A DNA stretch of 64,000 bases from Leifsonia aquatica (GTDB lineage Bacteria > Actinomycetota > Actinomycetes > Actinomycetales > Microbacteriaceae). The stretch spans positions 310,001 through 374,000 of the forward strand of contig NZ_JACHVP010000003.1 of NCBI RefSeq assembly GCF_014190775.1, read 5' to 3'. Numbering within the stretch: position 1 is the stretch's first letter; every line of letters starts with the position of its first letter. The translations under genes and the position numbers were made by a program. The notes under the pieces were generated by a model. It made no database searches and was not told where the DNA came from. It saw only the letters and a program-made list of their open reading frames with translations. This document shows positions 1 to 7,005 of this stretch, piece by piece.

Positions 1-207
1 GACGACGGCCTGCGGCGGGAGCGCCTCATTCGCCGGCACATCCGTTTCGGGAAGACCCCCGCGGAGGCACGTGACTGGGTGCGTGCCGTCGACGAACCCA
101 ACGCGCGACGCATCCACAGGACGCGATTCCGCGCCGCCCTGATCGTGAGCCCGGACGCGCTTCCATCCGACATCGAATCCACCGACTACGCACAAGGAAA
201 AGCATGA
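1..207 (+). CDS. C-terminal end of a P-loop sugar/nucleoside kinase-like protein (partial)
   Basis: The window opens inside this frame, so only the last 68 residues are present. The tail contains LIRRHIRFGKTPAEARDWV followed by VDEPNAR, a pattern I associate with the C-terminal end of the uridine-kinase/pantothenate-kinase-like family that includes fructokinase-like FrcK proteins; this is recognition by memory, not a search. The stop overlaps the next start as ATGA (204-207), so the two genes are translationally coupled. With a GH32 enzyme next in line, phosphorylation of a released sugar such as fructose is a reasonable inference. The ATP-binding P-loop lies outside the window and cannot be checked. 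Confidence 0.55.
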   Translation, partial: DDGLRRERLIRRHIRFGKTPAEARDWVRAVDEPNARRIHRTRFRAALIVSPDALPSDIESTDYAQGKA

Positions 208-1625
208 GCCCCTTCCGCCGTCCCCTCTCTGCCGCAACCGCGGCGGCGGGCGACCCCATCCCGTTCCGGATCGGAGAGGAGACCCACCTGTTCTATCTCT
301 CTTCACCGGCCGGCACGCTCGACTATCCCGAGCGCGTCCGCACGACCTGGCAGCATGCCCGGTCACGCGACCTCGTGTCGTGGGAGGAGCTGGCGCCCGC
401 GGTCGCACCTGGCGACGTCGGGGCGTACGACGGTGGGGGAATCTGGACAGGGTCCATCGTCGAGAACGATGGGCGCTACTACCTCTTCTACACGGGGCAT
501 CACGTCGGCGCCCCGAACCCGCAGACCATCTGCCTCGCGGTCAGCGACGATCTGGTGAACTTCACCAAGTACGCGGACAATCCCGTCCTCCTCCCCACGG
601 CGGACTACGAGCAGGTCGACTGGCGCGACCCCTACGTGTTCTTCAATGAGGACGAAGGGCTCTGGTGGATGCTGATCGCCACCCGCCTCGCCGAGGGACC
701 GCACTGGCGTCGCGGCGCCATCGCCCTCGCCACGTCACCCGACCTGATGACCTGGACGGTCGAAGAGAAGCCGTTCTACACGCCGGGAGACACCTACTGC
801 CCCGAGTGCCCCGAGCTCTGGGAGCTGGATGGACGGTGGTACCTCGTCTACTCGCGATTCTCCGAGGAGGTCGGAACGATCTACCGTGTCGCCGACCGCC
901 CGCGCGGCCCGTTCCGGATCCCTGCGAACGAGAGTCTCGGCGGACGACGGTGGTACGCGTCGAAGTCGGCCGCGCACCCTGGAGGCCGGGCGTTCTTCGG
1001 ATGGGTGCACGATCGCGTCACCGCCGACGGCGGTCCCCGCTGGTTGTGGGGCGGGGATTTCGCGCTCCCTCGTATCGTTCGTGCGAACGCCGCCGGTGAC
1101 CTCGAGGTCGGTCTCGCGCGCGGCGTGATCGACGAATGGCCCCACGAGACGCTGAGGCGCGACGTCGCTCTCGACGGGGTCGGCGGCAACAGCGAGGTAC
1201 GCCTGGGCGTGCTTCCCGATTCCGCCGTCATCCGGGCGACGTTCACCGACGCCACCGCAGCGATCGTCGGACTCGATCTGATCGTGGACGACCATGCCGC
1301 CGGGTGGCGAATCGAACTCGATCGCGGTCGCGGACGAGCCCGGCTTGCTGCCGTCCCATCGCCCCTCGACGACTTCTGGGCCGATCTGACCGGACGCGCG
1401 GGTCAGTACCGTGAGGTGGATGGTCCGATCCTCGCGTCGGCGGAATCCCTCGAACTCGGTGAACGAGTCGAGCTGGTCGTCGTCCTCGACGGCGAGATCG
1501 TCGAGATCTACCTCGATGGCCGGGTGGCACTGACGCAGCGTCTCGACCGGACGAAGCCGATCGAGCTCGGCGCCTACGCGCTGGCGGGAGACTCGAAGGT
1601 CACGGTGACCGTCTCGACCCGCTGA
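204..1625 (+). CDS. Glycoside hydrolase family 32-type enzyme (beta-fructosidase-like)
   Basis: This 473-residue protein probably hydrolyses beta-fructosides or a related furanoside. Residues 15-330 look like the five-bladed propeller of GH32/GH43 clan enzymes. The three acidic positions can be placed: D17 in GDP (nucleophile, in a degenerate version of the usual NDPNG), D142 in WRDPYVF (the RDP motif) and E201 in PECPE (acid/base). Residues about 340-470 match the C-terminal beta-sandwich, with EIYLDGRVALTQR typical of GH32. There is no signal peptide, so it should act in the cytoplasm on an imported oligosaccharide. The ATGA overlap couples it to the upstream kinase. The substrate is not certain because the first motif is atypical. 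Confidence 0.8.
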   Translation: MSPFRRPLSAATAAAGDPIPFRIGEETHLFYLSSPAGTLDYPERVRTTWQHARSRDLVSWEELAPAVAPGDVGAYDGGGIWTGSIVENDGRYYLFYTGHHVGAPNPQTICLAVSDDLVNFTKYADNPVLLPTADYEQVDWRDPYVFFNEDEGLWWMLIATRLAEGPHWRRGAIALATSPDLMTWTVEEKPFYTPGDTYCPECPELWELDGRWYLVYSRFSEEVGTIYRVADRPRGPFRIPANESLGGRRWYASKSAAHPGGRAFFGWVHDRVTADGGPRWLWGGDFALPRIVRANAAGDLEVGLARGVIDEWPHETLRRDVALDGVGGNSEVRLGVLPDSAVIRATFTDATAAIVGLDLIVDDHAAGWRIELDRGRGRARLAAVPSPLDDFWADLTGRAGQYREVDGPILASAESLELGERVELVVVLDGEIVEIYLDGRVALTQRLDRTKPIELGAYALAGDSKVTVTVSTR

Positions 1626-1634
1626 CCCTGAGCC

Positions 1635-1680
1635 GGCTTGGCCGCCGTCCGAATGTCATCGGCACGATGGCGGCCAAGCC
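1635..1680. terminator. Bidirectional hairpin between convergent genes
   Basis: A perfect 12-base stem (1635-1646 GGCTTGGCCGCC with 1669-1680) and a 22-base loop lie between the GH32 stop and the convergent YeiH-type gene. It probably serves both strands. Confidence 0.55.
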
Positions 1681-1709
1681 CCCATTCGGTTTCTCTCGGG
1701 CTCGACGAG

Positions 1710-2747
1710 CTACAGCTGCCCCATCACCCAGATCACGAGCAGGCTGGTCCCGGCGACGAGGGTCGACAGGGTGAAGCCGAGCAGGAGCGGTCGCCAGCCG
1801 GCGCGGCGGATGGCGGCGAGGTCGGTGGAGAGGCCGATGCCGGCGAGGGCGACGGAGACGAGGAAGACGCTGACCGCGACCAGCCCGTCGTGCACGCCGC
1901 CGGGGATCGGGATGAACGTGTTCGCGACGGCGACCAGCAGGAAGCCGATCAGGAACCACGGCACGAGCCCGAGCGCGCGGCGGGCGGTCATCGGCGTACC
2001 CGCGTTCGTCCGGCGGTTCTCGGCGATGGCGAGGCCGATGCTGATCGGGATGATCATGAGGGTCCGCACGAGCTTGACCACGACCGCGAACCCGAGGGCC
2101 GACGTCGCGAAGAGACTCGCCGCCGCGACGACGGAGCTGGTGTCGTTGACGGCGGTCCCGGCGAACAGCCCGAAGGTGTGGGGATCCATCCCGAGCGCGT
2201 GGCCGAGGTACGGGAAGACGACGACCGCGATGGCGTTGAAGAGGAAGATCGTGGAGACCGCGTAGGCGATCTCCGCGCTGGTCGCTCCGATGATCGGCGA
2301 GACCGCGGCGATCGCCGAGGCGCCGCAGATGCCGGTGCCGACGCCGATCAGGGTGCGCTCGCGGGTCGGGATGCGCAGGGCGCGGCCGATCAGCCAGGCC
2401 GCGAGCAGACACACGACGAGCGAGCTCAGCATCACGGGGAGCGATTGCACGCCGACGACGAGGATGCTGGACAGCGACAGCTGTACGCCGAGGAGCACCA
2501 CGGCGAGTTGCAGCACGAACTTGCCGGAGTAGCCGACGCCGGGCGCGAATCGTCCCGTCGGCTTGCGGATGACCGCCACGACGACGCCGATCAACAGTGC
2601 GGGGAGCGCGCTGCCCAGGGCGGGCACGAGCCGCGCGATGCCCGTCGCGACGAGGGCGATCACCACCGTGATGCCTACGCCGGGTGCGACGTCGACCCCG
2701 CGGGTGACGAGACGGGCCGGGAGGGTGCGCACGGGGGAGACGTTCAT
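1710..2747 (-). CDS. YeiH/UPF0324-family putative sulfate-exporter-type membrane protein
   Basis: A 345-residue integral membrane protein with roughly ten hydrophobic segments. The family signatures GTGICGASAIAAVSPIIGA and GTAVNDTSSVVAAAS are both present, and length matches the family (about 340-350 residues). The family is annotated as putative sulfate or sulfonate exporters; the substrate is not established here. I chose ATG at 2747 (MNVSPVRT); an in-frame ATG at 2759 (MLGGMNVS) is an alternative, and neither has an ideally spaced ribosome site. The gene is convergent with the GH32 gene and is followed on its own strand by the shared hairpin at 1635-1680. Confidence 0.85.
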   Translation of the reverse strand: MNVSPVRTLPARLVTRGVDVAPGVGITVVIALVATGIARLVPALGSALPALLIGVVVAVIRKPTGRFAPGVGYSGKFVLQLAVVLLGVQLSLSSILVVGVQSLPVMLSSLVVCLLAAWLIGRALRIPTRERTLIGVGTGICGASAIAAVSPIIGATSAEIAYAVSTIFLFNAIAVVVFPYLGHALGMDPHTFGLFAGTAVNDTSSVVAAASLFATSALGFAVVVKLVRTLMIIPISIGLAIAENRRTNAGTPMTARRALGLVPWFLIGFLLVAVANTFIPIPGGVHDGLVAVSVFLVSVALAGIGLSTDLAAIRRAGWRPLLLGFTLSTLVAGTSLLVIWVMGQL

Positions 2748-2822
2748 TCCACCGAGCATCTCCCGGCCGGGGCCGCCTCGGCTACCGACGCGCGGTTGGG
2801 CCGTTGCAACCGTGGGTTGTGG

Positions 2823-2844
2823 CCGGACCCGCGACCGGGTTCGG
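2823..2844 (-). terminator. Possible terminator downstream of the YbjQ-family gene
   Basis: CCGGACCC (2823-2830) pairs with GGGTTCGG (2837-2844), one G-T wobble, six-base loop, 16 bases past the stop of the minus-strand gene ending at 2860. There is no clear T run. Confidence 0.35.
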
Positions 2845-2859
2845 AACCGGCGGAACCGA

Positions 2860-3174
2860 TCAGGAGATCGTGACGGCGGTTCCGTACGCGCAGACCTCGA
2901 CGCCGGCCTGGCCGTAGTCGTTGGTCTCGAAGCGGAACGCGAGCACAGCGTTGCCGCCCTTCGCCTGCGCCTCGTCGGCCAGGCGACCGAGCGCCTCGGT
3001 GCGCGCCTCGTGCAGCAGCGCGGTGATGCCCTTGAGCTCACCGCCCGCGAGCGACTTGAAGCTCGCCCCGAGGTTGGAGCCGAGGTTGCGCGAGCGCACG
3101 GTGAGGCCGAACACCTCGCCGAGGACGTTCGTCACGGTGTGGCCGGGGATGTCGTTGGTCGTCACGATCAGCAT
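2860..3174 (-). CDS. YbjQ/UPF0145-family small protein
   Basis: A 104-residue protein starting MLIVTTNDIPGHTV. It contains the family hallmarks: the N-terminal TTNDIPG, SRNLGSNLGASFKS in the middle, and KGGNAVLAFRFET near the end. YbjQ proteins form small pentameric rings and are listed as heavy-metal-binding domain proteins, but their cellular role is not known. An in-frame start six codons upstream (3192) is possible; I prefer 3174 because it matches the usual family N-terminus. The gene stands alone, with gene-free DNA on either side and a neighbour of unrelated function. Confidence 0.85.
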   Translation of the reverse strand: MLIVTTNDIPGHTVTNVLGEVFGLTVRSRNLGSNLGASFKSLAGGELKGITALLHEARTEALGRLADEAQAKGGNAVLAFRFETNDYGQAGVEVCAYGTAVTIS

Positions 3175-3247
3175 GGACAGACCATCCCACACCGCGGGTC
3201 GCGCCTCCAGCCTCCGATACGGGGCACACGACCGCCGGCCGCTTCGG

Positions 3248-3391
3248 CTACGCGGTCTCTCTCAACTCGGCGTAGTACGTCACGTGGCAGCCGTCACCGG
3301 AGCATTCCACGCACACGGTGATCTCCTCACCGTGCTGGGCGGGGTCGGCACCGGTCCCGTCGCACCGTTCGCAAATCTCCAAGGTCCTCAT
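3248..3391 (-). CDS. Small CXXCXG zinc-ribbon-like protein
   Basis: A 47-residue protein with two cysteine pairs, CERCDGTG near the N-terminus and CVECSGDGC further on, reminiscent of one half of the DnaJ-type CXXCXGXG zinc centre. I do not recognise a named family and no function can be assigned. The chosen start is ATG at 3391; an in-frame upstream start (MSVAGRR, 3421) would add 10 residues that look like non-coding composition. A CAGAAT hexamer sits seven bases before the ATG. Its coding status rests on the conserved-looking cysteine spacing. Confidence 0.5.
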   Translation of the reverse strand: MRTLEICERCDGTGADPAQHGEEITVCVECSGDGCHVTYYAELRETA

Positions 3392-3519
3392 GCCGACGAT
3401 TCTGCGCCCGGCCACCGACATCCGTGGAAGCGGCTGCGGGGTGTCGCCGATCGGTGTCCCTCTCACGGCGGACCCGCAGGGTGGTACGACGGTCCGACGA
3501 CAGCACGGACGCCGCGCCG

Positions 3520-3525
3520 TAGCGT
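3520..3525 (+). promoter_or_regulatory. -10 element of a predicted leaderless gene
   Basis: TAGCGT is followed by six bases and then the ATG at 3532, so transcription should start at or beside the start codon. Confidence 0.5.
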
Positions 3526-3531
3526 CGAGTC

Positions 3532-3747
3532 ATGCGTATCGTCTACGACCCCGAACTGGATGTGGCCCACCTCCTGTTCGACGAGGGCGCGGCCGGAGCG
3601 CCCCTGCGCGGCGAGGTCACCGGGGTGCCGGCGGGCGGTTACGTCGACGCCGAGTACGACGCGGAGGGGCGGCTGGTGGGCCTCGAGGTGCTGGGCGCGC
3701 AGCGGGTGCTGCCGCCGGAGGTGCTCGCGGGCGCGGAACCGGCGTGA
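3532..3747 (+). CDS. DUF2283-family protein
   Basis: A 71-residue protein, MRIVYDPELDVAHLLFDE followed by a second strand-rich half with GYVDAEYDAEGRLVGLEVL. This is the DUF2283 pattern (a short beta domain of unknown function that opens with a Y-D-x-x-x-D-x-x motif and ends in a G-x-E-x-L strand). No ribosome site precedes the ATG; instead a TAGCGT -10 lies six bases upstream, which predicts a leaderless message. It stands alone between a small zinc-ribbon gene and a regulator. Confidence 0.75.
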   Translation: MRIVYDPELDVAHLLFDEGAAGAPLRGEVTGVPAGGYVDAEYDAEGRLVGLEVLGAQRVLPPEVLAGAEPA

Positions 3748-3827
3748 CCGGCGGATCGATGTCGCTGCGCGTTCTGCTCTGAGCAGAATCGCCGGATCGC
3801 ACTGGTCCGGATCCGGGCTGCGCGGCT

Positions 3828-3833
3828 TAGGCT
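3828..3833 (+). promoter_or_regulatory. -10 element of the leaderless ClgR-like gene
   Basis: TAGGCT, six bases, then ATG at 3840; there is no room for a ribosome site. Confidence 0.5.
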
Positions 3834-3839
3834 TGCGCC

Positions 3840-4217
3840 ATGCTTCTGCGGCACGCTCTCGGGTCCGTGCTCCGCCGGATACGGACGGAGCAGGGGACGA
3901 CGCTGCGCCAGCTCTCCGAGACGTCGCGGGTGAGCATCCCGTACCTCTCCGAGATCGAGCGGGGCCGCAAGGAGGCGTCGTCCGAGATCCTCGCCGCGCT
4001 GTGCCGCGTGCTGGAGGTGCCGGAGGGCGAGCTGCTGACCCGCGTCGCCGCCGAGTTCGCGGGGGCGGCGGGTGTGCAGGCCGCCGCACCGGCGCAGGTG
4101 CTCAGCCTCGTCCCCGAGCGCGACGAGGTCCCTGCGTCGCAGACCGCGGTCGCGGCGGTCGCCGAGTCGGCCTCCACCACCGAGACCGCACCGGCCGCGC
4201 TGCTGCTCGTCGCCTGA
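3840..4217 (+). CDS. ClgR/PopR-like XRE-family transcriptional regulator
   Basis: A 125-residue DNA-binding protein. Residues about 8-62 form an XRE helix-turn-helix ([19 protein letters not shown], then [16 protein letters not shown]), the form typical of ClgR, the actinobacterial activator of clp protease genes. The rest is a low-complexity Ala/Val-rich tail ending in LLLVA. Known ClgR and PopR proteins are themselves Clp substrates through C-terminal small hydrophobic/alanine residues, and this end resembles such a degron. It converges on a clpP gene 35 bases away, which supports a role in Clp control. The message looks leaderless (TAGGCT six bases before ATG). Confidence 0.7.
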   Translation: MLLRHALGSVLRRIRTEQGTTLRQLSETSRVSIPYLSEIERGRKEASSEILAALCRVLEVPEGELLTRVAAEFAGAAGVQAAAPAQVLSLVPERDEVPASQTAVAAVAESASTTETAPAALLLVA

Positions 4218-4251
4218 GCGTCAGCGCTCGGCTCGGCTCCGGCGCCCGGGG

Positions 4252-4812
4252 TCAGGCCCGCAGCGCGCCCGTCGTGCCGACCACCGCATCCACGAATCCG
4301 TAGTCGAGCGCCTCGTCCGCGGTGAACCAGCGGTCCCGGTCGCCGTCCTCGACGATCTGCTCGACCGTCCGGCCCGTCTGCTCGCTCGTGAGCTGCGCCA
4401 TCCTCCGCTTGAAGTGGAGGATCTGGTTGGCCTGCGTCTGGATGTCGGCGCTCGTGCCGCCGAACCCGCCGTGCGGCTGGTGCATCACCACGGACGCGTT
4501 CGGCAGGGCGTAGCGCTTGCCCTTCGCACCCGAGGAGAGCAGGAACTGCCCCATCGAGGCCGCGAAGCCGAGCGCCACGGTCGCGACGTCGGCGCGCACG
4601 AAGTTCATCGTGTCGTAGACGGCGAAGCCCGCGGTGATCGAGCCGCCGGGGGAGTTGATGTAGAGGTAGATGTCCTTGTCGGAGGCGATGGAGTCCAGCA
4701 GCAGCAGCCGGGCGCAGACCTCGTTCGCGGTCTCGTCGGTCACCTCGCTGCCGAGGAAGACGATGCGTTCTTCCAGCAGGCGCTGGACCGGGGAGTTCAT
4801 GTCGGTGTCCAT
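4252..4812 (-). CDS. clpP: ATP-dependent Clp protease proteolytic subunit
   Basis: A 186-residue serine peptidase of the ClpP family, which forms the barrel that degrades proteins fed by ClpX, ClpA or ClpC. The catalytic triad is visible: S86 in GFAASMGQ, H111 in VVMHQPHGG and D160 in [30 protein letters not shown] is also canonical. The start at 4812 (MDTDMNSP) is chosen; ATG at 4800 is possible. It stands alone, not as the usual clpP1-clpP2 pair followed by clpX, so it is probably an extra paralogue. A GCGAATTCGC palindrome at 4864-4873 lies in its upstream region, and a ClgR-like regulator gene is convergent with it. Confidence 0.93.
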   Translation of the reverse strand: MDTDMNSPVQRLLEERIVFLGSEVTDETANEVCARLLLLDSIASDKDIYLYINSPGGSITAGFAVYDTMNFVRADVATVALGFAASMGQFLLSSGAKGKRYALPNASVVMHQPHGGFGGTSADIQTQANQILHFKRRMAQLTSEQTGRTVEQIVEDGDRDRWFTADEALDYGFVDAVVGTTGALRA

Positions 4813-4863
4813 GCGCCCATCCTGAGCGGCGCCGAGGGCCCGTGTCATCGGCTTCTGCCGGGC

Positions 4864-4873
4864 GCGAATTCGC
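4864..4873 (-). promoter_or_regulatory. Candidate operator upstream of clpP
   Basis: GCGAATTCGC is a perfect 10-base palindrome 52-61 bases before the clpP start. ClgR boxes contain GTTCGC and GCG half-sites separated by five bases; this site carries TTCGC and GCG elements but is not a perfect match. It is a candidate only. Confidence 0.3.
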
Positions 4874-4924
4874 CGCGGGCAGACGCCGCGCACGGCCTGA
4901 TTTCGCGACGGGGCGCGCGACCAG

Positions 4925-4930
4925 TATTCT
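4925..4930 (+). promoter_or_regulatory. Possible -10 of tRNA-Tyr
   Basis: TATTCT lies 48 bases upstream of the mature tRNA-Tyr 5' end; no convincing -35 is visible at standard spacing. Confidence 0.3.
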
Positions 4931-4978
4931 TATGTGGCGCCTTCGGTCAGCAGTTGACTGGTGGTCGGGAGCGCGAAC

Positions 4979-5060
4979 GGCGAGTTACCCTAGCGGCCAA
5001 AGGGATCTGACTGTAAATCAGACGGCGTAGCCTTCGGGGGTTCGAATCCCTCACTCGCCA
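4979..5060 (+). tRNA. tRNA-Tyr (anticodon GTA)
   Basis: An 82-base class II tRNA. The acceptor stem GGCGAGT pairs with ACTCGCC, the anticodon loop CTGTAAA carries GTA, there is a long variable arm, and the T loop is TTCGAAT. The discriminator base is A and no CCA end is encoded. A strong hairpin follows at 5069. Confidence 0.95.
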
Positions 5061-5068
5061 CAGCGAAC

Positions 5069-5096
5069 AACCCCCGGTCTTCCACGACCGGGGGTT
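5069..5096 (+). terminator. Terminator of tRNA-Tyr
   Basis: An 11-base perfect stem (AACCCCCGGTC with GACCGGGGGTT), six-base loop, then TTCGTCGTTT, nine bases downstream of the tRNA. Confidence 0.8.
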
Positions 5097-5117
5097 TCGT
5101 CGTTTCTGGGGTCGCCG

Positions 5118-5172
5118 CATTCGGCACGAATCGTCGTTATGCGGCGGCGAAAGTCGACATTCGGCACGAATC
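5118..5172. repeat. Two copies of a 15-base repeat, period 40
   Basis: CATTCGGCACGAATC occurs at 5118-5132 and again at 5158-5172. Each copy contains an inverted repeat, ATTCG-gca-CGAAT. The first copy is also flanked by CGCCGCAT and ATGCGGCG arms (5113-5120 and 5139-5146). The pair ends 29 bases before the suhB-like start and could be a tandem operator or a small structured repeat. Confidence 0.5.
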
Positions 5173-5201
5173 CGCGGTGCGGCGCGTGGGAGGGTGGACG
5201 C

Positions 5202-6014
5202 ATGACCTCCTCCGCAGAGCTCCGCGACATCGCCGTGACCATCGCGAAGCGGGCGGCGACGCTCGCGCAGCAGCGCCGGCGTGACGGCGTGGAGATCGCC
5301 GCCTCCAAGTCGTCCGTGTCGGACATCGTGACGCGGGCGGACCGGGAGGCCGAGGACCTGATCCGCGGGGCGCTCGTGGCGGCCCGGCCGGCGGACGGCT
5401 TCTTCGGCGAGGAGTCCGGCGGCGACGCCGGGACGAGCGGACTCACCTGGGTGGTCGACCCGATCGACGGCACGGTGAACTACGCCTACGGCATCCCGGC
5501 CTATGCGGTGAGCATCGCCGTCGTGGAGGGTGATCCCGACCCCACGACCTGGCGGACGCTGGCCGGCGCGGTGGTCAACCCGGAGTCCGGGGACGTGTTC
5601 GCCGCCGCGGCCGGCCGGGGCTCGACCCGGAACGGTCAGGCGCTGCGCGTGAACGAGGGCGTGGAGCTCCCGCTCGCCCTGGTCGGGACCGGCTTCGGAT
5701 ACGACGCGGGCGTGCGGCGGCGACAGGCGGAGTTCGTGGCGCGGCTGATCGGCGAGGTGCGCGACATCCGCCGCATCGGGTCCGCCGCCCTCGACCTCTG
5801 CGCGCTCGCCGCGGGTCGGCTCGACGCGTACTACGAGCGCGGGCTGAACCCGTGGGACCACGCGGCCGGCGCGCTCGTCGCCCGGGAGGCCGGAGCGCGT
5901 GTCGGCGGCCTCGACGGTGGACCGGAGGATGGGCGGCTGCTGCTCGCCGCGGCACCCGCGCTCTACGAGGCGCTGGAGCCGATGGTGCAGGAGTTCTTCG
6001 GCGCCTGGGAGTAG
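5202..6014 (+). CDS. Inositol monophosphatase family protein
   Basis: A 270-residue Mg-dependent sugar-phosphate phosphatase. Metal-binding residues are in place: E70-E71 in FFGEESGGD, D86 and D89 in WVVDPIDGTVNY, and NPWDHAAGALVAREAG near the C-terminus. The family dephosphorylates inositol-1-phosphate, histidinol phosphate or related compounds; which one applies here cannot be told from sequence. The start at 5202 (MTSSAEL) follows a GGGAGGG run at suitable distance. An in-frame frame extension upstream runs through the 15-base repeats and is not coding-like. Confidence 0.9.
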   Translation: MTSSAELRDIAVTIAKRAATLAQQRRRDGVEIAASKSSVSDIVTRADREAEDLIRGALVAARPADGFFGEESGGDAGTSGLTWVVDPIDGTVNYAYGIPAYAVSIAVVEGDPDPTTWRTLAGAVVNPESGDVFAAAAGRGSTRNGQALRVNEGVELPLALVGTGFGYDAGVRRRQAEFVARLIGEVRDIRRIGSAALDLCALAAGRLDAYYERGLNPWDHAAGALVAREAGARVGGLDGGPEDGRLLLAAAPALYEALEPMVQEFFGAWE

Positions 6015-6055
6015 GCGGACGCGCCGGCGAACTGGCGTGATGTTTATCGATTTGT

Positions 6056-6061
6056 TACTTT
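6056..6061 (+). promoter_or_regulatory. -10 element of the leaderless M23 peptidase gene
   Basis: TACTTT, seven bases, then GTG at 6069, in a short AT-rich tract (6042-6061) that contrasts with the surrounding GC-rich DNA. Confidence 0.45.
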
Positions 6062-6068
6062 TGGTCGA

Positions 6069-6965
6069 GTGCGCCCCTCCACCGACCACAGCGCCGGCCG
6101 ATCCGAGCCGGACGCACCGGTGACCCGACGGGCCGCACGAGCCGCCCGCGAGGCGCGCGAGGCCGAGAACCGCTCGACTAGGCGTGCGCGTCGCAACCGC
6201 GCCGCCGTGGTCGCGGCGAACGCCTCCGCGTCGCCCACGAGCAAGGGTCGCGCCGGCCGCGGCGTCAGTGTGATCGCCATGTTCGCCGTGCTCGGCATCG
6301 GCGTGGCCACGTCGCTCCCGGCGATGGCGCTCCTCACGGAGGAGCAGGTGCGCGCCACGGCCGTCGCCGAGGCGTTCCCCGATGCGGGGGCCGCCCGCGG
6401 AGACGTGCAGGCGCTGGATCGAGTGGAGTCGGACCAGACCGCCGTCGTCGACCGCGAGAGCCCGGAGGTGACCGCGGCCGAGCAGCTCGCGGCCGTGCGC
6501 TCGATGCGCATCGCCAACACCTTCACGAACAACCCGCGCGGCGCGATCCAGTGGCCGTTCCCGGTCGGCGTCCCGATCTCGTCGTGGTTCGGGCCGCGCG
6601 AGGCGCCGACGGCCGGAGCCTCCACCAACCACCTGGGCGTCGACTTCACCCCGGGCGAGGGGGTGCCCATCCAGATCATCGCCGACGGCGTGGTGCGGGA
6701 GGTCGTGCTCGGCGACAACGGCGGCTGCGGCGTCAACGTGACGATCGACCACATGATCAACGGTGCACTGGTGAGCAGCAAGTACTGCCACATGCAGCGC
6801 GGCTCGGTCCAGGTGCAGGCCGGGCAGATCGTCAAGGTGGCCGACATCGTCGGCAAGGTCGGCAACACCGGCGTCTCGACCGGTGCGCACCTCCACCTGG
6901 AGATCCGCCTGAACGGCACCGAGCCGGTCGACCCCTACGCGTGGCTGAAGGCCAACGCGTCCTGA
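6069..6965 (+). CDS. Membrane-anchored M23-family peptidoglycan endopeptidase
   Basis: A 298-residue LytM/M23 zinc peptidase that should cut peptidoglycan cross-links or peptides outside the membrane. A basic, alanine/arginine-rich N-terminal tail (residues 1-62) is followed by one hydrophobic segment (about 65-88, GVSVIAMFAVLGIGVATSLP), then a short linker and the M23 domain (about 160-298). Zinc ligands are visible: H188 and D192 in NHLGVDFTPGEG, and H276 of HLHLEI with H274 beside it. Start codon is GTG at 6069, seven bases after a TACTTT -10, so the mRNA may be leaderless. Monocistronic. Confidence 0.88.
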   Translation: MRPSTDHSAGRSEPDAPVTRRAARAAREAREAENRSTRRARRNRAAVVAANASASPTSKGRAGRGVSVIAMFAVLGIGVATSLPAMALLTEEQVRATAVAEAFPDAGAARGDVQALDRVESDQTAVVDRESPEVTAAEQLAAVRSMRIANTFTNNPRGAIQWPFPVGVPISSWFGPREAPTAGASTNHLGVDFTPGEGVPIQIIADGVVREVVLGDNGGCGVNVTIDHMINGALVSSKYCHMQRGSVQVQAGQIVKVADIVGKVGNTGVSTGAHLHLEIRLNGTEPVDPYAWLKANAS

Positions 6966-7005
6966 GCCGACCGGCCCGTGGCCGAGACGGTTACCGCGGC
7001 TGCGG

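Noticed and set aside
1638-2873. A plus-strand frame of about 410 residues over the YeiH gene
   Set aside because: Dominated by Asp/Glu/Arg/Gly in the pattern expected of an antisense frame; no domain.
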